Positions 32,136 to 41,701 are shown, numbered from the stretch's first letter. The stretch: 64,000 nucleotides of DNA from Bacteroidaceae bacterium (GCA_017465905.1 JAFTVE010000047.1:97690-161689), one strand, 5' to 3'. The notes: a model not told the origin generated them from the letters alone. Program-made: numbers and translations.

Positions 32136-34178
32136 ATGAAAAGACAATTGACAATGTTAGCTATGGCAACAGCACTATGCGTATCTTGCAACAATGGCAA
32201 GCAGGCCGAAGCTGAGGCGAAATTTGACTACACCAACGAATCATTTGCCGATATCCAGATGCTTCGTTACGAGGTGAAGGGATTCGACGAACTGACCCTC
32301 GACCAGAAGAAACTCGTGTATTACCTCCAAGAGGCTGCCCTGCAGGGACGCGACATCCTGTTCGACCAGAACGGACGCCACAACCTCGTCATCCGCAAGA
32401 TGCTGGAGACAGTATATACCGACTATCAGGGTGATAAGACAACTGAGGATTGGAAAAACTTCGTGACCTATGTGAAGCGTGTATGGTTTTCCAACGGCAT
32501 ACATCACCACTATAGCGCCGACAAATTTGTGCCGGGCTTCTCACCCGAATTCTTCAAGCAGGCCCTGCTCGCAGTGGATGCAGCCAAGCTGCCCTTGGCT
32601 GAGGGACAAACCGTAGAGGCCCTCTGCGATGAGGTGTTCCCCGCTATCTTTGACCCCGCAGTGATGGCCAAGCGTGTAAACCAGGCCGATGGTGAGGACC
32701 TCGTGCTGACCTCGGCAAGCTACTACTACGACGGTGTGACTCAGGCCGAGGCCGAGGCCTTCTACAACAACCTGAAGGACCCCAAGGACGAGACGCCCGT
32801 GATGTATGGCATGAACAGCCGCCTCGTGAAGGAGAACGGCAAGGTGGTGGAGAAGGTATGGCACACCGAGGGACTCTATGGCGAGGCTCTCTCGAAGGTG
32901 GTATACTGGCTGGAAAAGGCCCTCACCGTGGCTGAGAACGACGAGCAGAAGGCAGTCATCGAGAAACTCATCAAGTATTACCGCTCGGGCAGCCTGGAGG
33001 ACTTTGACGACTACTGCATCGCTTGGGTGGGCGACCTCGACTCACGCATCGATTTTGTCAACGGTTTCACCGAGAGCTATGGCGACCCGCTCGGCATGAA
33101 GGCTTCGTGGGAGTCAATCGTCAACTTCAAGGATCTGGAGGCTACCAAGCGCACCGAGACCATCAGCAGCAATGCGCAGTGGTTTGAGGACAACTCACCC
33201 GTAGACAGCCGCTTCAAGAAGGAGAAGGTGAAGGGCGTGACCGCTAAGGTTATCACCGCAGCCATCCTCGCCGGTGACCTCTATCCCTCGACAGCTATCG
33301 GTATCAACCTACCCAACTCAAACTGGATACGCAGCGCACACGGCTCCAAGTCGGTGACCATCGGTAACCTCACCGAGGCATACAACATGGCAGCACTGGG
33401 CAACGGTTTCAATGAAGAATTTGTATACAGCGACGTGGAGCGCAAGCTGCTCGAAGAGTACGACGCTCTCACCGGCGACCTCCATACCGACCTGCACGAG
33501 TGCTTGGGCCACGGCTCGGGCAAACTGCTCCCCGGTGTAGACCCCGACGCGCTGAAGGCTCACGGCTCGACCATCGAGGAGACCCGTGCCGACCTCTTCG
33601 GACTCTACTACCTGGGCGACCCCAAGATGGTGGAACTGGGACTGCTCCCCAATGCCGAGGCATACAAGGCTGAGTACTACGGACAGATGATGAACGGACT
33701 GATGACACAGCTCGTGCGCATCGAGCCGGGTGCTACCGTGGAGGAGGCCCACATGCGTAACCGCCAGCTCATCGCCCGCTGGGCCTATGAGCACGGCAAG
33801 GCCGACAACGTAATCGAACTGGTGAAGCGCGATGGCAAGACCTTCGTGAAGATCAATGACTATGAAAAGCTGCGCGGCCTCTTTGGCGAGCTGCTTGCCG
33901 AGATTCAGCGCATCAAGTCGGAGGGTGACTACGAGGCTGGCCGTCAGCTCGTGGAGCAGTATGCCGTACAGGTAGACCAAGAGCTGCACAAGGAGATCCT
34001 TGCCCGCTACGAGGCACTGAACCTCGCTCCCTACAAGGGCTTCATCAACCCCGTATACACAGCCGTGACCGATGCTGAAGGCAACATCACCGACGTTACC
34101 ATCTCATATGACGAGAGCTACGACGACCAGATGCTGCGCTACAGCCGCGACTATGCTACGTTGCCGTACCGTAATTAA
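32136..34178 (+). CDS. Dipeptidyl peptidase III family metallopeptidase (M49)
   Basis: The 680-residue protein has a lipoprotein-like signal ending LCVSC (Cys18), so it is probably exported and membrane-attached. The zinc site is HECLGHGSGK near residue 453 (the M49 HExxGH motif; the same HECLGH variant is known from Bacteroides DPP III) with EETRADLFGLYYLGD about 30 residues on as the second motif. DPP III removes dipeptides from the N-terminus of peptides. A single-gene unit preceded by a plausible promoter. Confidence 0.93.
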   Translation: MKRQLTMLAMATALCVSCNNGKQAEAEAKFDYTNESFADIQMLRYEVKGFDELTLDQKKLVYYLQEAALQGRDILFDQNGRHNLVIRKMLETVYTDYQGDKTTEDWKNFVTYVKRVWFSNGIHHHYSADKFVPGFSPEFFKQALLAVDAAKLPLAEGQTVEALCDEVFPAIFDPAVMAKRVNQADGEDLVLTSASYYYDGVTQAEAEAFYNNLKDPKDETPVMYGMNSRLVKENGKVVEKVWHTEGLYGEALSKVVYWLEKALTVAENDEQKAVIEKLIKYYRSGSLEDFDDYCIAWVGDLDSRIDFVNGFTESYGDPLGMKASWESIVNFKDLEATKRTETISSNAQWFEDNSPVDSRFKKEKVKGVTAKVITAAILAGDLYPSTAIGINLPNSNWIRSAHGSKSVTIGNLTEAYNMAALGNGFNEEFVYSDVERKLLEEYDALTGDLHTDLHECLGHGSGKLLPGVDPDALKAHGSTIEETRADLFGLYYLGDPKMVELGLLPNAEAYKAEYYGQMMNGLMTQLVRIEPGATVEEAHMRNRQLIARWAYEHGKADNVIELVKRDGKTFVKINDYEKLRGLFGELLAEIQRIKSEGDYEAGRQLVEQYAVQVDQELHKEILARYEALNLAPYKGFINPVYTAVTDAEGNITDVTISYDESYDDQMLRYSRDYATLPYRN

Positions 34179-34200
34179 TTAGAAAAAACAAGTGAAATCT

Positions 34201-34331
34201 TTGTCATCCTGAGTGAAGCGAACCTTTAGGTCGACGCCCGAGGCGTCAGCCTTGCTGTAAAACCGAAGGGGCTGAAGTCAAGGATCTCGCAATGTACTGC
34301 GCGGGATTCTTCGTTTCACTCAGAATGACAA
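34201..34331. mobile_element. 131-bp palindromic element with 22-bp inverted ends
   Basis: TTGTCATCCTGAGTGAAGCG (34201 on) and its inverse ending at 34331 match in 20 of 22 positions. Inside, AAGGATCTCGC and GCGCGGGATTCTT form another helix. Sequences of the GTCATyCTGAGtGAAgCGAA kind are widespread repeat/MITE ends in several bacterial phyla. It sits between the DPP III gene and the AlkD-like gene. Confidence 0.7.
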
Positions 34332-34352
34332 GGTTGTCCTTCCCCTATTGAT

Positions 34353-34958
34353 ATGGAGATTAACGAAGTCATCCGCGAAATAAAGTCCAAGTTCCGTCTC
34401 TTCATGAACGGCGTCATCTCGCAGAGCTTGCGAGAGAAGGGTTTGCAGTACCGTCTCATCTTCGGCATAGAGTTGCCGCGTATCAAGGAGATAGCAGCCC
34501 AGTATGAACCCAACCACGAGCTGGCGCAAGCCCTGTGGAAGGAGGATATCCGTGAGTGCAAGATACTCGCTGCCTACCTGCAGCCAGTAGAGAGCTTCTA
34601 TCCCGAGATTGCCGACATCTGGATGGAGCAGATTCACAATACCGAGTTGGCCGACTACGTCTGCATGGCTCTCTTTCGCCGCTTGCCCTATGCCTCGCAG
34701 AAGGCCTTCCAGTGGATGGCCTCGGAGAACCGCATGGAGGTGTACATGGGTTTTCGGCTGATGTCGCATCTGTTTGCCCTGCTGGGCGCTACGATGAATG
34801 AGCGTAGCCGTGATGAGTTTATCGATCAAGCAACAGCAGCCATGCGCTCCGATGACCTGATTGTCAAGCAAGCTGCTCTTTCGGCCTTGGAACGCTATGC
34901 CTCTTGCGGTGAGGGACAAAGCGCTGAGGTGCAGCACTTGTTGGACGCAGGTGCTTGA
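34353..34958 (+). CDS. DNA alkylation repair (AlkD-like) HEAT-repeat protein
   Basis: The 201-residue all-helical protein fits the DNA alkylation repair family (HEAT-like repeats): GVISQSLREKGLQYRLIFG, LPRIKEIAAQYEPNHELAQA, LWKEDIRECKILAAYLQP and LADYVCMALFRRLP. AlkD-type glycosylases remove N3- or N7-alkylated purines, though many short relatives may bind DNA without catalysis. The aromatic and acidic active-site residues cannot be confirmed without an alignment. It lies upstream of the fur gene with about 95 bases between. Confidence 0.8.
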   Translation: MEINEVIREIKSKFRLFMNGVISQSLREKGLQYRLIFGIELPRIKEIAAQYEPNHELAQALWKEDIRECKILAAYLQPVESFYPEIADIWMEQIHNTELADYVCMALFRRLPYASQKAFQWMASENRMEVYMGFRLMSHLFALLGATMNERSRDEFIDQATAAMRSDDLIVKQAALSALERYASCGEGQSAEVQHLLDAGA

Positions 34959-34977
34959 TACATACTAAATCTCAATA

Positions 34978-35034
34978 AAATGCAATAAAATATTGGCGTA
35001 TATTGCATTTTCCCAATAAATTTATTTATCTTTG
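34978..35034 (+). promoter_or_regulatory. Promoter of fur-purA with an overlapping inverted repeat
   Basis: TTGC (35003-35006) and TATCTTTG (35027-35034) with 20 bases between fit the Bacteroidetes promoter. AAATGCAATA (34978-34987) and TATTGCATTT (35001-35010) are a perfect 10-bp inverted repeat, 13 bases apart, and the right half overlaps the minus-33 element. This is a good place for autoregulation by the Fur-family product of the next gene. Confidence 0.6.
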
Positions 35035-35054
35035 CTTGCTACTTTACGTGTGAT

Positions 35055-35549
35055 ATGGACAATAGCATCAAAGAAACCGTTCGTGGGACCTTTGAGCAGT
35101 ATTTGCAGAACAAAGGTTTGCGCAAGACGCAGGAGCGTTTTGCCATCCTCGATGCTATCTATTCCATAGAAGGGCACTTCACTATGGAGGAATTGGCCGA
35201 CATTATGGCAGCCAACAAATTTCACGTAAGTCGAGCTACCCTGTATAATACAATGGAACTGCTCACCGATGCTCGTCTGGTTGTCCGTCATAAATTCGAC
35301 AACAGCTCACAGTACGAGAAATCATACAATATGAGTACTCACTTCCATCGTATATGTATGGCGTGTGGCACAGTGGCCGAGGTTCATGACGATAAGTTGC
35401 GCGAGGTGATAGAGAATACGCACAGCCGTGGATTTACCATAGCGCACACCTCTTTATATATATATGGCGTGTGCTCGAAATGTGCAGCAGCACGCCGTCG
35501 TAGAGAAAAGAAATTGAAAGAACAGAAAAAAAATACTAGTAAATCATGA
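35055..35549 (+). CDS. Fur-family metal/peroxide-responsive transcription regulator
   Basis: The 164-residue protein has a winged-helix N-terminal half (LRKTQERFAILDAIYSIEGH, then FHVSRATLYNTMELL as recognition helix) and a C-terminal dimerisation domain with metal ligands: FHRICMACGTVAEV and YGVCSKC form the structural Cys-x2-Cys pairs, with His-rich MSTHFHR nearby. Sub-type (Fur, PerR or Zur) cannot be assigned. It overlaps the purA start by 4 bases. The linkage of a Fur-type regulator to purA recurs in Bacteroidetes. Confidence 0.92.
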   Translation: MDNSIKETVRGTFEQYLQNKGLRKTQERFAILDAIYSIEGHFTMEELADIMAANKFHVSRATLYNTMELLTDARLVVRHKFDNSSQYEKSYNMSTHFHRICMACGTVAEVHDDKLREVIENTHSRGFTIAHTSLYIYGVCSKCAAARRRREKKLKEQKKNTSKS

Positions 35550-36814
35550 AAGTAGATGTATTGTTAGGTCTCCAATGGGGCGATGAGGGAAAAGGAAAAG
35601 TAGTAGACGTACTGACTCCGCGTTATGACGTGGTGGCACGCTTTCAGGGCGGTCCGAATGCAGGTCATACACTCGAGTTTGAGGGTCAGAAGTATGTGCT
35701 CCGTTCCATCCCATCGGGTATCTTCCAGGGCGACAAGGTAAACATTATAGGCAATGGCGTGGTGCTCGACCCCGCATTGTTCAAGGCTGAGGCCGAGGCC
35801 CTTGAGGCATCTGGCCATCCGCTCAAGGAGCGTCTCCATATCTCCAAGAAGGCGCACCTCATCATGCCTACCCACCGTGTGCTCGATGCGGCTTACGAGG
35901 CTGCCAAGGGCGATGCCAAGGTTGGTACCACAGGTAAGGGCATTGGCCCCACCTATACCGACAAGATCAGCCGCAACGGTATTCGCGTAGGCGATATCCT
36001 TGGCGACTTTGACACTATCTATGCCAAGGCAAAGGAACGCCACGAGGAGATTCTCAAGAGCATGAACTTCGAGTACGACATCACCGAGATTGAGAAGGAG
36101 TGGATGGCCGGTATCGAATACCTCCGTCAGTTCCCCTTGGTGGACAGCGAGCACGAAATCAATGCCCTGCTCAAGGCTGACAAGAGCGTGCTCTGCGAGG
36201 GCGCTCAGGGTACGATGCTCGATATAGACTTTGGCTCATACCCCTTTGTGACCTCCTCGAACACCGTTTGTGCCGGTGCTTGCTCGGGTCTCGGCGTAGC
36301 CCCCAACAAGATTGGCAACGTATATGGCATCATGAAAGCCTACTGCACTCGTGTAGGTAGTGGTCCCTTCCCTACAGAGCTCTTTGACGAGACAGGCGAT
36401 AAGCTCTGCACCCTCGGTCATGAGTTCGGTTCGGTTACAGGTCGTAAGCGTCGTTGCGGATGGATCGACCTCGTAGCGTTGAAGTATTCAATCATGATTA
36501 ACGGTGTTACCCACCTCATCATGATGAAGAGCGACGTGCTCGATACCTTTGAGACCATCAAGGCTTGCGTGGCTTACCGTATCAATGGTGTAGAGACCGA
36601 GAACTTCCCCTACTCAATCGAAGGCGAGGTAGAGCCCATCTATGCCGAACTTCCCGGTTGGCAGTGCGACATGACCAAGATGACCTCTGAGGACGAGTTC
36701 CCCGAGGAGTTCAACAACTACATCTCGTTCCTCGAAGAGGAGCTTGAGGTGCCCATCAAGATTGTGTCTGTAGGCCCCGACCGCGACCAGACGATTGAGA
36801 GATATATGGAATAA
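35546..36814 (+). CDS. purA: Adenylosuccinate synthetase
   Basis: The 422-residue protein has the family motifs: GLQWGDEGKGKVVDVL (GTP-binding loop at the N-terminus), FQGGPNAGHTLEF, GTTGKGIGPTYTDK and VGSGPFPTEL. It joins IMP and aspartate using GTP to form adenylosuccinate, the first committed step toward AMP. Translationally coupled to the Fur-family gene (ATGA overlap). purH, which makes IMP, is at 53395 in the same window but separately transcribed. Confidence 0.97.
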   Translation: MKVDVLLGLQWGDEGKGKVVDVLTPRYDVVARFQGGPNAGHTLEFEGQKYVLRSIPSGIFQGDKVNIIGNGVVLDPALFKAEAEALEASGHPLKERLHISKKAHLIMPTHRVLDAAYEAAKGDAKVGTTGKGIGPTYTDKISRNGIRVGDILGDFDTIYAKAKERHEEILKSMNFEYDITEIEKEWMAGIEYLRQFPLVDSEHEINALLKADKSVLCEGAQGTMLDIDFGSYPFVTSSNTVCAGACSGLGVAPNKIGNVYGIMKAYCTRVGSGPFPTELFDETGDKLCTLGHEFGSVTGRKRRCGWIDLVALKYSIMINGVTHLIMMKSDVLDTFETIKACVAYRINGVETENFPYSIEGEVEPIYAELPGWQCDMTKMTSEDEFPEEFNNYISFLEEELEVPIKIVSVGPDRDQTIERYME

Positions 36815-36846
36815 TATGGAGATGAAGTAGTTAAGAGGAGGTAGGT

Positions 36847-36901
36847 GGAGATAAATGCCAATTGTTATACGCGTGTATGTTAAGTATTGGCTTTTATCTC
36901 C
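36847..36901. repeat. 16-bp inverted repeat in the purA-peptidase spacer
   Basis: GGAGATAAATGCCAAT (36847-36862) and ATTGGCTTTTATCTCC (36886-36901) pair at 15 of 16 positions. Further out, AGTTAAGAGGAGGTAGGT (from 36828) and ACCTATTACTCCTTAACT (ending 36948) also pair imperfectly, so the whole spacer folds into one long helix. Could slow or end transcription behind purA. Confidence 0.65.
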
Positions 36902-36964
36902 CTAAAACGAAGCAAAGCGAAGTATAACTACCTATTACTCCTTAACTCCAAAGAAATAGAAACT

Positions 36965-37645
36965 ATGAGCCTTATCTGGATAATCTTTATTGGAATTTCC
37001 CTGCTCAGCTACATTGTGCAGGCCAACTTGAACCGCAAGTTCAAGAAGTTCTCCAAGATACCGTTGGCCAACGGCATGACAGGCCGTGACGTGGCAGAGA
37101 AGATGCTGCGCGACAATGGTATCTACGACGTGCAGGTGACCTGTGTGAGAGGTCATCTTACCGACCATTACAACCCTGCTAACCATACCGTGAACCTCAG
37201 TAGCGATGTCTACTCATCATGTAGCGTGGCTGCAGCGGCCGTAGCTGCCCACGAATGTGGCCATGCCGTACAGCATGCAGCTGCCTATGCTCCACTGAAG
37301 ATGCGCTCGGCCTTGGTGCCCGTGGTGTCCTTCTCCTCACAGTGGGTGACGTGGATACTGCTCATTGGTATTGCAGTCATCGAGCGTTTCCCTGTCGTGA
37401 TGCTGGCCGGTATCGCCCTGTTCGCACTCAGCACCCTGTTCAGCTTCATCACGCTTCCCGTGGAAATCAATGCTAGCCAGCGTGCACTTGCTTGGCTCAG
37501 CCGCTCGGGCATCACCAACTCGTATAATCATCGTGAAGCCGAGAGTGCCCTGCGCTCTGCTGCCTATACGTATGTAATAGCAGCCCTCAGCTCACTCGCC
37601 ACATTGGTATATTATATAATGATATATTTGGGACGCAGAGACTAG
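36965..37645 (+). CDS. Membrane zinc metallopeptidase, YugP family
   Basis: The start at 36965 (MSLIWIIFIGISLLSYIVQA) gives 226 residues. An earlier in-frame ATG at 36887 lies within the hairpin repeat. The zinc motif is AAHECGHAVQHA (about residue 97), and at least three membrane segments are present: the N-terminus, around 120-165 (WVTWILLIGIAVIERFPVVM) and the C-terminus. YugP-type peptidases are inner-membrane proteins of unsettled role. Confidence 0.88.
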   Translation: MSLIWIIFIGISLLSYIVQANLNRKFKKFSKIPLANGMTGRDVAEKMLRDNGIYDVQVTCVRGHLTDHYNPANHTVNLSSDVYSSCSVAAAAVAAHECGHAVQHAAAYAPLKMRSALVPVVSFSSQWVTWILLIGIAVIERFPVVMLAGIALFALSTLFSFITLPVEINASQRALAWLSRSGITNSYNHREAESALRSAAYTYVIAALSSLATLVYYIMIYLGRRD

Positions 37646-37707
37646 TCCCGTAGATTGAATGAACTATTTTTTTATTAACTATAATTATTAACTAAATTAC
37701 ACAAACC

Positions 37708-40700
37708 ATGAAGAAAATTACTTTATTGGCGATGAGTCTTATGATGACTCTGTTTGTGAAAGCTCAGTATGGCGTTGACATTACAAGTCAGCTGACCAAT
37801 TCTGACTTTGAGGACGGCTCTACCGGTTGGTCTATTACTGGTGGATTTGCAACAATTGCTACCGCTGAGACGAATGGGTATCACGGTACAAGTTTTATGG
37901 AGGATTGGACTGCAGCTCCTGGTACTCTTGCAGACCTTGACTGTTCGCAGACAATCTCTGTAGAGAACGGTCTGTATGTAGTGACAGCGTTGGCTCATGC
38001 TATTCAGCAGGACAACTCATCACTTGACATCGTTGGTATTGATATCTATGCCAACAAGGACGCTGTTCCTGTAAAGACAATCTCTGCTACAGAGTACAAG
38101 GTGTCTACCGTTGTTGAGGATGGTAAGCTTAGAGTGGGATTCCGTGGCGTTGGTACCAATGCAAACTGGATTGCTTGGGACTATGTACGTATCACTCAGT
38201 ACACAGCTGAAACAATAGAGGCCGCTCAGGTGATGTATGCTAAAGACGAGATGAATGCTCTTGCTGCTATTGCCGATGAACTCGCTGCTGGTAAGATTCA
38301 GGCTTCTTTGGCACAGGCTATGGCTGAGTCTGCCGCTGCTGTTGAGACCGTGACAACTTGGGAGGCTGCAAAGGCTCTTTGGGACACTTTCAAGGCACAG
38401 GTAGAAGAGGCAAAGGCAAGCACTGAGGCTTACATCGCTTTGCAGGCAAAGATTGAACAGGCTTACGAGTGGCAGGAGAAGGGTCTCTCTGACGGTGTAG
38501 ATGAGTTTGAAGCAGCTCTTTCTGCTGCTGAGGCAAGCTACGAAGAGGCTACACTTAATGTAGAGGAAGCCCATGCTGCTGCAGTTACACTGGACAACGC
38601 TATCTATGATTTCTTCTTGCTCAATGCAGATGGTGAGATTGAGTATGATATGACCGACCTCCGCGTGACTAATCCTACAGTTCGCACTACCAATGCGGGT
38701 TGGACATATAATCCAGAAGATGCAAAGGCTACAACAAGCTATAATATTGCGGAGTTCTATAATAAGGACTTTGATATGTCACAGACTATCGAGGACCTTC
38801 CCAACGGTATGTATGTGGTGTATATGACTGGTTACTATCGTGCTACAGGTAACGATAATAATGTAGGTTTCAATGCTCACGAGGATGGCTCTGAGATTAT
38901 CTCAGCAGAACTCTATGCTAACGAGAAGTCTGTTAAACTGCAGTGCTTGTATGAGAACGACATAAATGTTATCAATGCTGCAGATCCTTCTGATAGAACT
39001 ATTGCTGGCTACAACAACTTTGCTAATAGCATGGCCGAGGCTGAGATTTGCTTTGATAAGGGCTTCTATACTAACAATAAGGTTGCTGTTATTGTAACAG
39101 ATGGTAAACTTACTTTCGGTATCCGCGACAAGAATCATGGCGGTGGCAGTTGGACTGCATTCCGTGACTTCCGATTGGGTTATCTTGGAAACTTCCCAAG
39201 TGTAGTTCTTGCAAACACTTTGGCTGAAGCTGAGACCTGGCTCGATGAACATATTGACATCCTTCCTGAAGTTGCATACGCTCAATTGTCTGACGCTATT
39301 ATGTATGCAGAGGATTATACTGCTCTCGGATCAGACGAAGCAGAGGTTTTGGCTGCAATGGCAGAGTTTGAGGCTCAGTATGCTAGCGTGAAGAATGTGG
39401 TTGCTTTGATTAACGAACTCACTGGACTTGTAGGACAGGCAGCGGAGTTGGTGGCGCTTGAATATCCTGGTGTAGCTGCTTTCTCAGTAGCATACGAGGC
39501 TGCTGCCGCTATTATTGATGCAGGCACAGGTCTTGAAATTCCTGAAGATCAGACTGCAGAGGCTTATTTGCAAGAGGCTATTGCTGCCTTCAATGCTGCA
39601 ATCCTTGCTTACTATGAGTCTCAGGTAGCTTCTCCCGAGAATCCTGCTGACTATACTTATCGTATAGCTTTGCCGAACTTTGCTCCCATCAAGAACTATA
39701 CTATCCCTGCACCTTGGGTTGTTGCTAACGTTCAGGCTTCTGGTGACGTTTGGGTAGGTACAGGTCAGCCCGACGCTGCTGGCGACGGAACAACAGGTCT
39801 TTCATGCCTTAACTCTTGGTCAAATAACTTTACATCTATGGATGTTCACCAAGACATTGAAGGTCTGCCCAATGGCGTTTACTCTGTTTCTGCCCGTGCT
39901 ATCACACAGGGTCTTGGACAGCAGCACGCATATGCTACAAGCTCTGTAGGTACTGTTGTATCTGAGGATATGACCATCGTTGGTTGGGATTCTTATGAGT
40001 GGGAGACCTTGACAACTGCTAAGGTTGTTGTTATCGATGGTAAGTTGCGTATTGGTTTCGCATCAGTAAGTGCAGGTGACGTTAACGGTTGGTATCAGGT
40101 AACTGACTTCCAGTTGAAGTATTACGGTGAGGCATCTGAAGATGACTTGAAGGCTGCTTGGGAGACTTCTTTGGAGCGTGCCGAGGAGATGGCTAACCTC
40201 TTGCTTAAGGGCGACTCTAAGGACGTTTTGGCTGCTATTGACGCCGCTAAGCCTTTGGCCGCTGAGGGTAAGTATGTTGACGCTTGTCAGGCTTTGAATC
40301 CCTCTGTTGCTGCTTGCGACAGCGTATTCAATGCTGTTCAGAAATTCTATGATGGCAACTTCAAGGCTATCCAGGATCTTGCAGCAAGTTTGGACTATGC
40401 AGTGAATGGCGCTTCAGCTCAGGTTCTTGGCTTTGCTTCTATTACAGCAGGTCAGCTCCTTGCTGCAGAGGATGCTACTCACACAATTCTTGATCCGTTG
40501 AACGAGAAGTTGGGCGGCTACCTCGCATACGCAACTTACTTGGTTGAGGCTGAGAATACCTTGGCTACTATCAAGGGCGTGAAGGATGAGCACAAGACTT
40601 TCGTTAAGGATGAAGTGATTACTCCTCAGGTGGCTGATTTGATAGCTCAGCTCCGTACAGCTGATGATTGCAACGATCTGCTGGCTAAGCTGCAGAAGGC

Positions 40701-41502
40701 TATGAAGGCTCTCGAGGGTACTACCTATGTGAACCTCCCTGTAGGTGACTTGACTGAAGACTTGGTAGCTAACCCCACAATTGACGATAGCAATGCTACC
40801 GGTTGGACTGTAGTGAAGGGTACTGGTAATGGTCCTACAATCACAGGACAGCACTATGATGGTACAACAAGCAATAGATATCTTGATTCTTGGAATGGTG
40901 CAGCTGGCTCGTTGAACTTTACTGCATATCAGGAAATCGTTGGCTTGCCCGACGGTACATATCAGTTGACCGTAGCTGCTCGTACTGATGGTGACAATGC
41001 TTGGATCTTTGCTGCTCCCGAGGCTTTGGCTGCTGATACAGCTAAGTGGGCTGCTAGCACAGAGTGGGCTATGATTAAGAACAACGGTGCTATCTATGGC
41101 GAAATCTGGTATGAGGATAGCCTTGCATGGGTAGCTGCTAATGGTGCTATTGAGGCTCCTTACTTCAATGCAAACAATGGTACAGGTTGGGGATGGTCAT
41201 ACGACACCATCAATGTTGTGGTTACTAACCACTATTTGGCTATCGGTATCACTGCAAACTCTGCTCTCACATGCAAGGATGCATTTACAGGTACATGGAT
41301 GGGTGCTGACGACTGGAAGCTTGTTCTCGTAGAGAAGGCAGCTACTCAGAGCGACTATAATCCGTTTGCTGGCATTGAAAACGTTGAGGCTATTGTTCCT
41401 GCTCAGTTGGGTATCTATGACCTCTTCGGCCGTCGTGTTGAGACACCTACTGCTACTGGTATCTATATCGTAAATGGCAAAAAGACATTTATTAAGAAGT
41501 AA
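37708..41502 (+). CDS. Large secreted multidomain protein with repeated carbohydrate-binding-like domains and a sorting-type tail
   Basis: The 1264-residue protein starts with a signal peptide (ends LFVKAQ). Four related beta-rich domains are recognisable at about 22-170, 315-495, 650-830 and 1025-1235 by NGxYxVxAxA-type motifs (VENGLYVVTALAHA, DLPNGMYVVYMTGYYRA, GLPNGVYSVSARAITQG, GLPDGTYQLTVAARTDG). They are joined by long Ala-rich helical segments resembling FIVAR/coiled linkers. The last 30 residues (IYDLFGRRVETPTATGIYIV, NGKKTFIKK) match the type A C-terminal sorting form of type IX secretion. No catalytic domain is recognised; surface adhesion or glycan binding is likely. Neighbours are unrelated. 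Confidence 0.8.
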   Translation: MKKITLLAMSLMMTLFVKAQYGVDITSQLTNSDFEDGSTGWSITGGFATIATAETNGYHGTSFMEDWTAAPGTLADLDCSQTISVENGLYVVTALAHAIQQDNSSLDIVGIDIYANKDAVPVKTISATEYKVSTVVEDGKLRVGFRGVGTNANWIAWDYVRITQYTAETIEAAQVMYAKDEMNALAAIADELAAGKIQASLAQAMAESAAAVETVTTWEAAKALWDTFKAQVEEAKASTEAYIALQAKIEQAYEWQEKGLSDGVDEFEAALSAAEASYEEATLNVEEAHAAAVTLDNAIYDFFLLNADGEIEYDMTDLRVTNPTVRTTNAGWTYNPEDAKATTSYNIAEFYNKDFDMSQTIEDLPNGMYVVYMTGYYRATGNDNNVGFNAHEDGSEIISAELYANEKSVKLQCLYENDINVINAADPSDRTIAGYNNFANSMAEAEICFDKGFYTNNKVAVIVTDGKLTFGIRDKNHGGGSWTAFRDFRLGYLGNFPSVVLANTLAEAETWLDEHIDILPEVAYAQLSDAIMYAEDYTALGSDEAEVLAAMAEFEAQYASVKNVVALINELTGLVGQAAELVALEYPGVAAFSVAYEAAAAIIDAGTGLEIPEDQTAEAYLQEAIAAFNAAILAYYESQVASPENPADYTYRIALPNFAPIKNYTIPAPWVVANVQASGDVWVGTGQPDAAGDGTTGLSCLNSWSNNFTSMDVHQDIEGLPNGVYSVSARAITQGLGQQHAYATSSVGTVVSEDMTIVGWDSYEWETLTTAKVVVIDGKLRIGFASVSAGDVNGWYQVTDFQLKYYGEASEDDLKAAWETSLERAEEMANLLLKGDSKDVLAAIDAAKPLAAEGKYVDACQALNPSVAACDSVFNAVQKFYDGNFKAIQDLAASLDYAVNGASAQVLGFASITAGQLLAAEDATHTILDPLNEKLGGYLAYATYLVEAENTLATIKGVKDEHKTFVKDEVITPQVADLIAQLRTADDCNDLLAKLQKAMKALEGTTYVNLPVGDLTEDLVANPTIDDSNATGWTVVKGTGNGPTITGQHYDGTTSNRYLDSWNGAAGSLNFTAYQEIVGLPDGTYQLTVAARTDGDNAWIFAAPEALAADTAKWAASTEWAMIKNNGAIYGEIWYEDSLAWVAANGAIEAPYFNANNGTGWGWSYDTINVVVTNHYLAIGITANSALTCKDAFTGTWMGADDWKLVLVEKAATQSDYNPFAGIENVEAIVPAQLGIYDLFGRRVETPTATGIYIVNGKKTFIKK

Positions 41503-41520
41503 TTCCTTGTAAGGTATAAA

Positions 41521-41559
41521 CAAAAGAGTTGCGTCCGCTTGTCGGGCGCGACTCTTTTG
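41521..41559 (+). terminator. Terminator of the large secreted-protein gene
   Basis: CAAAAGAGTTGCGTCCG pairs with CGGGCGCGACTCTTTTG with only G-T substitutions around a short loop. It follows the stop codon by 18 bases and is itself followed by TATTTTG. Confidence 0.88.
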
Positions 41560-41670
41560 TATTTTGTAGACTTGTACATTTAATTGTCAATTGTCAGTTA
41601 ATTTGGTTGAAGTTTGCTGCGCTCACTGAGTAATGGCAAGTGTTCTTGCATTACGTTCGCTTTCGTAAAC

Positions 41671-41701
41671 TTTGTCAATTGTCATTTTTTTTCTAATTTT
41701 G
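41671..41701 (+). promoter_or_regulatory. Consensus promoter of hisS
   Basis: TTTG (41671-41674), 19 bases, TAATTTTG (41694-41701): a perfect match to the Bacteroidetes consensus. The hisS start is 28 bases downstream. Confidence 0.8.
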
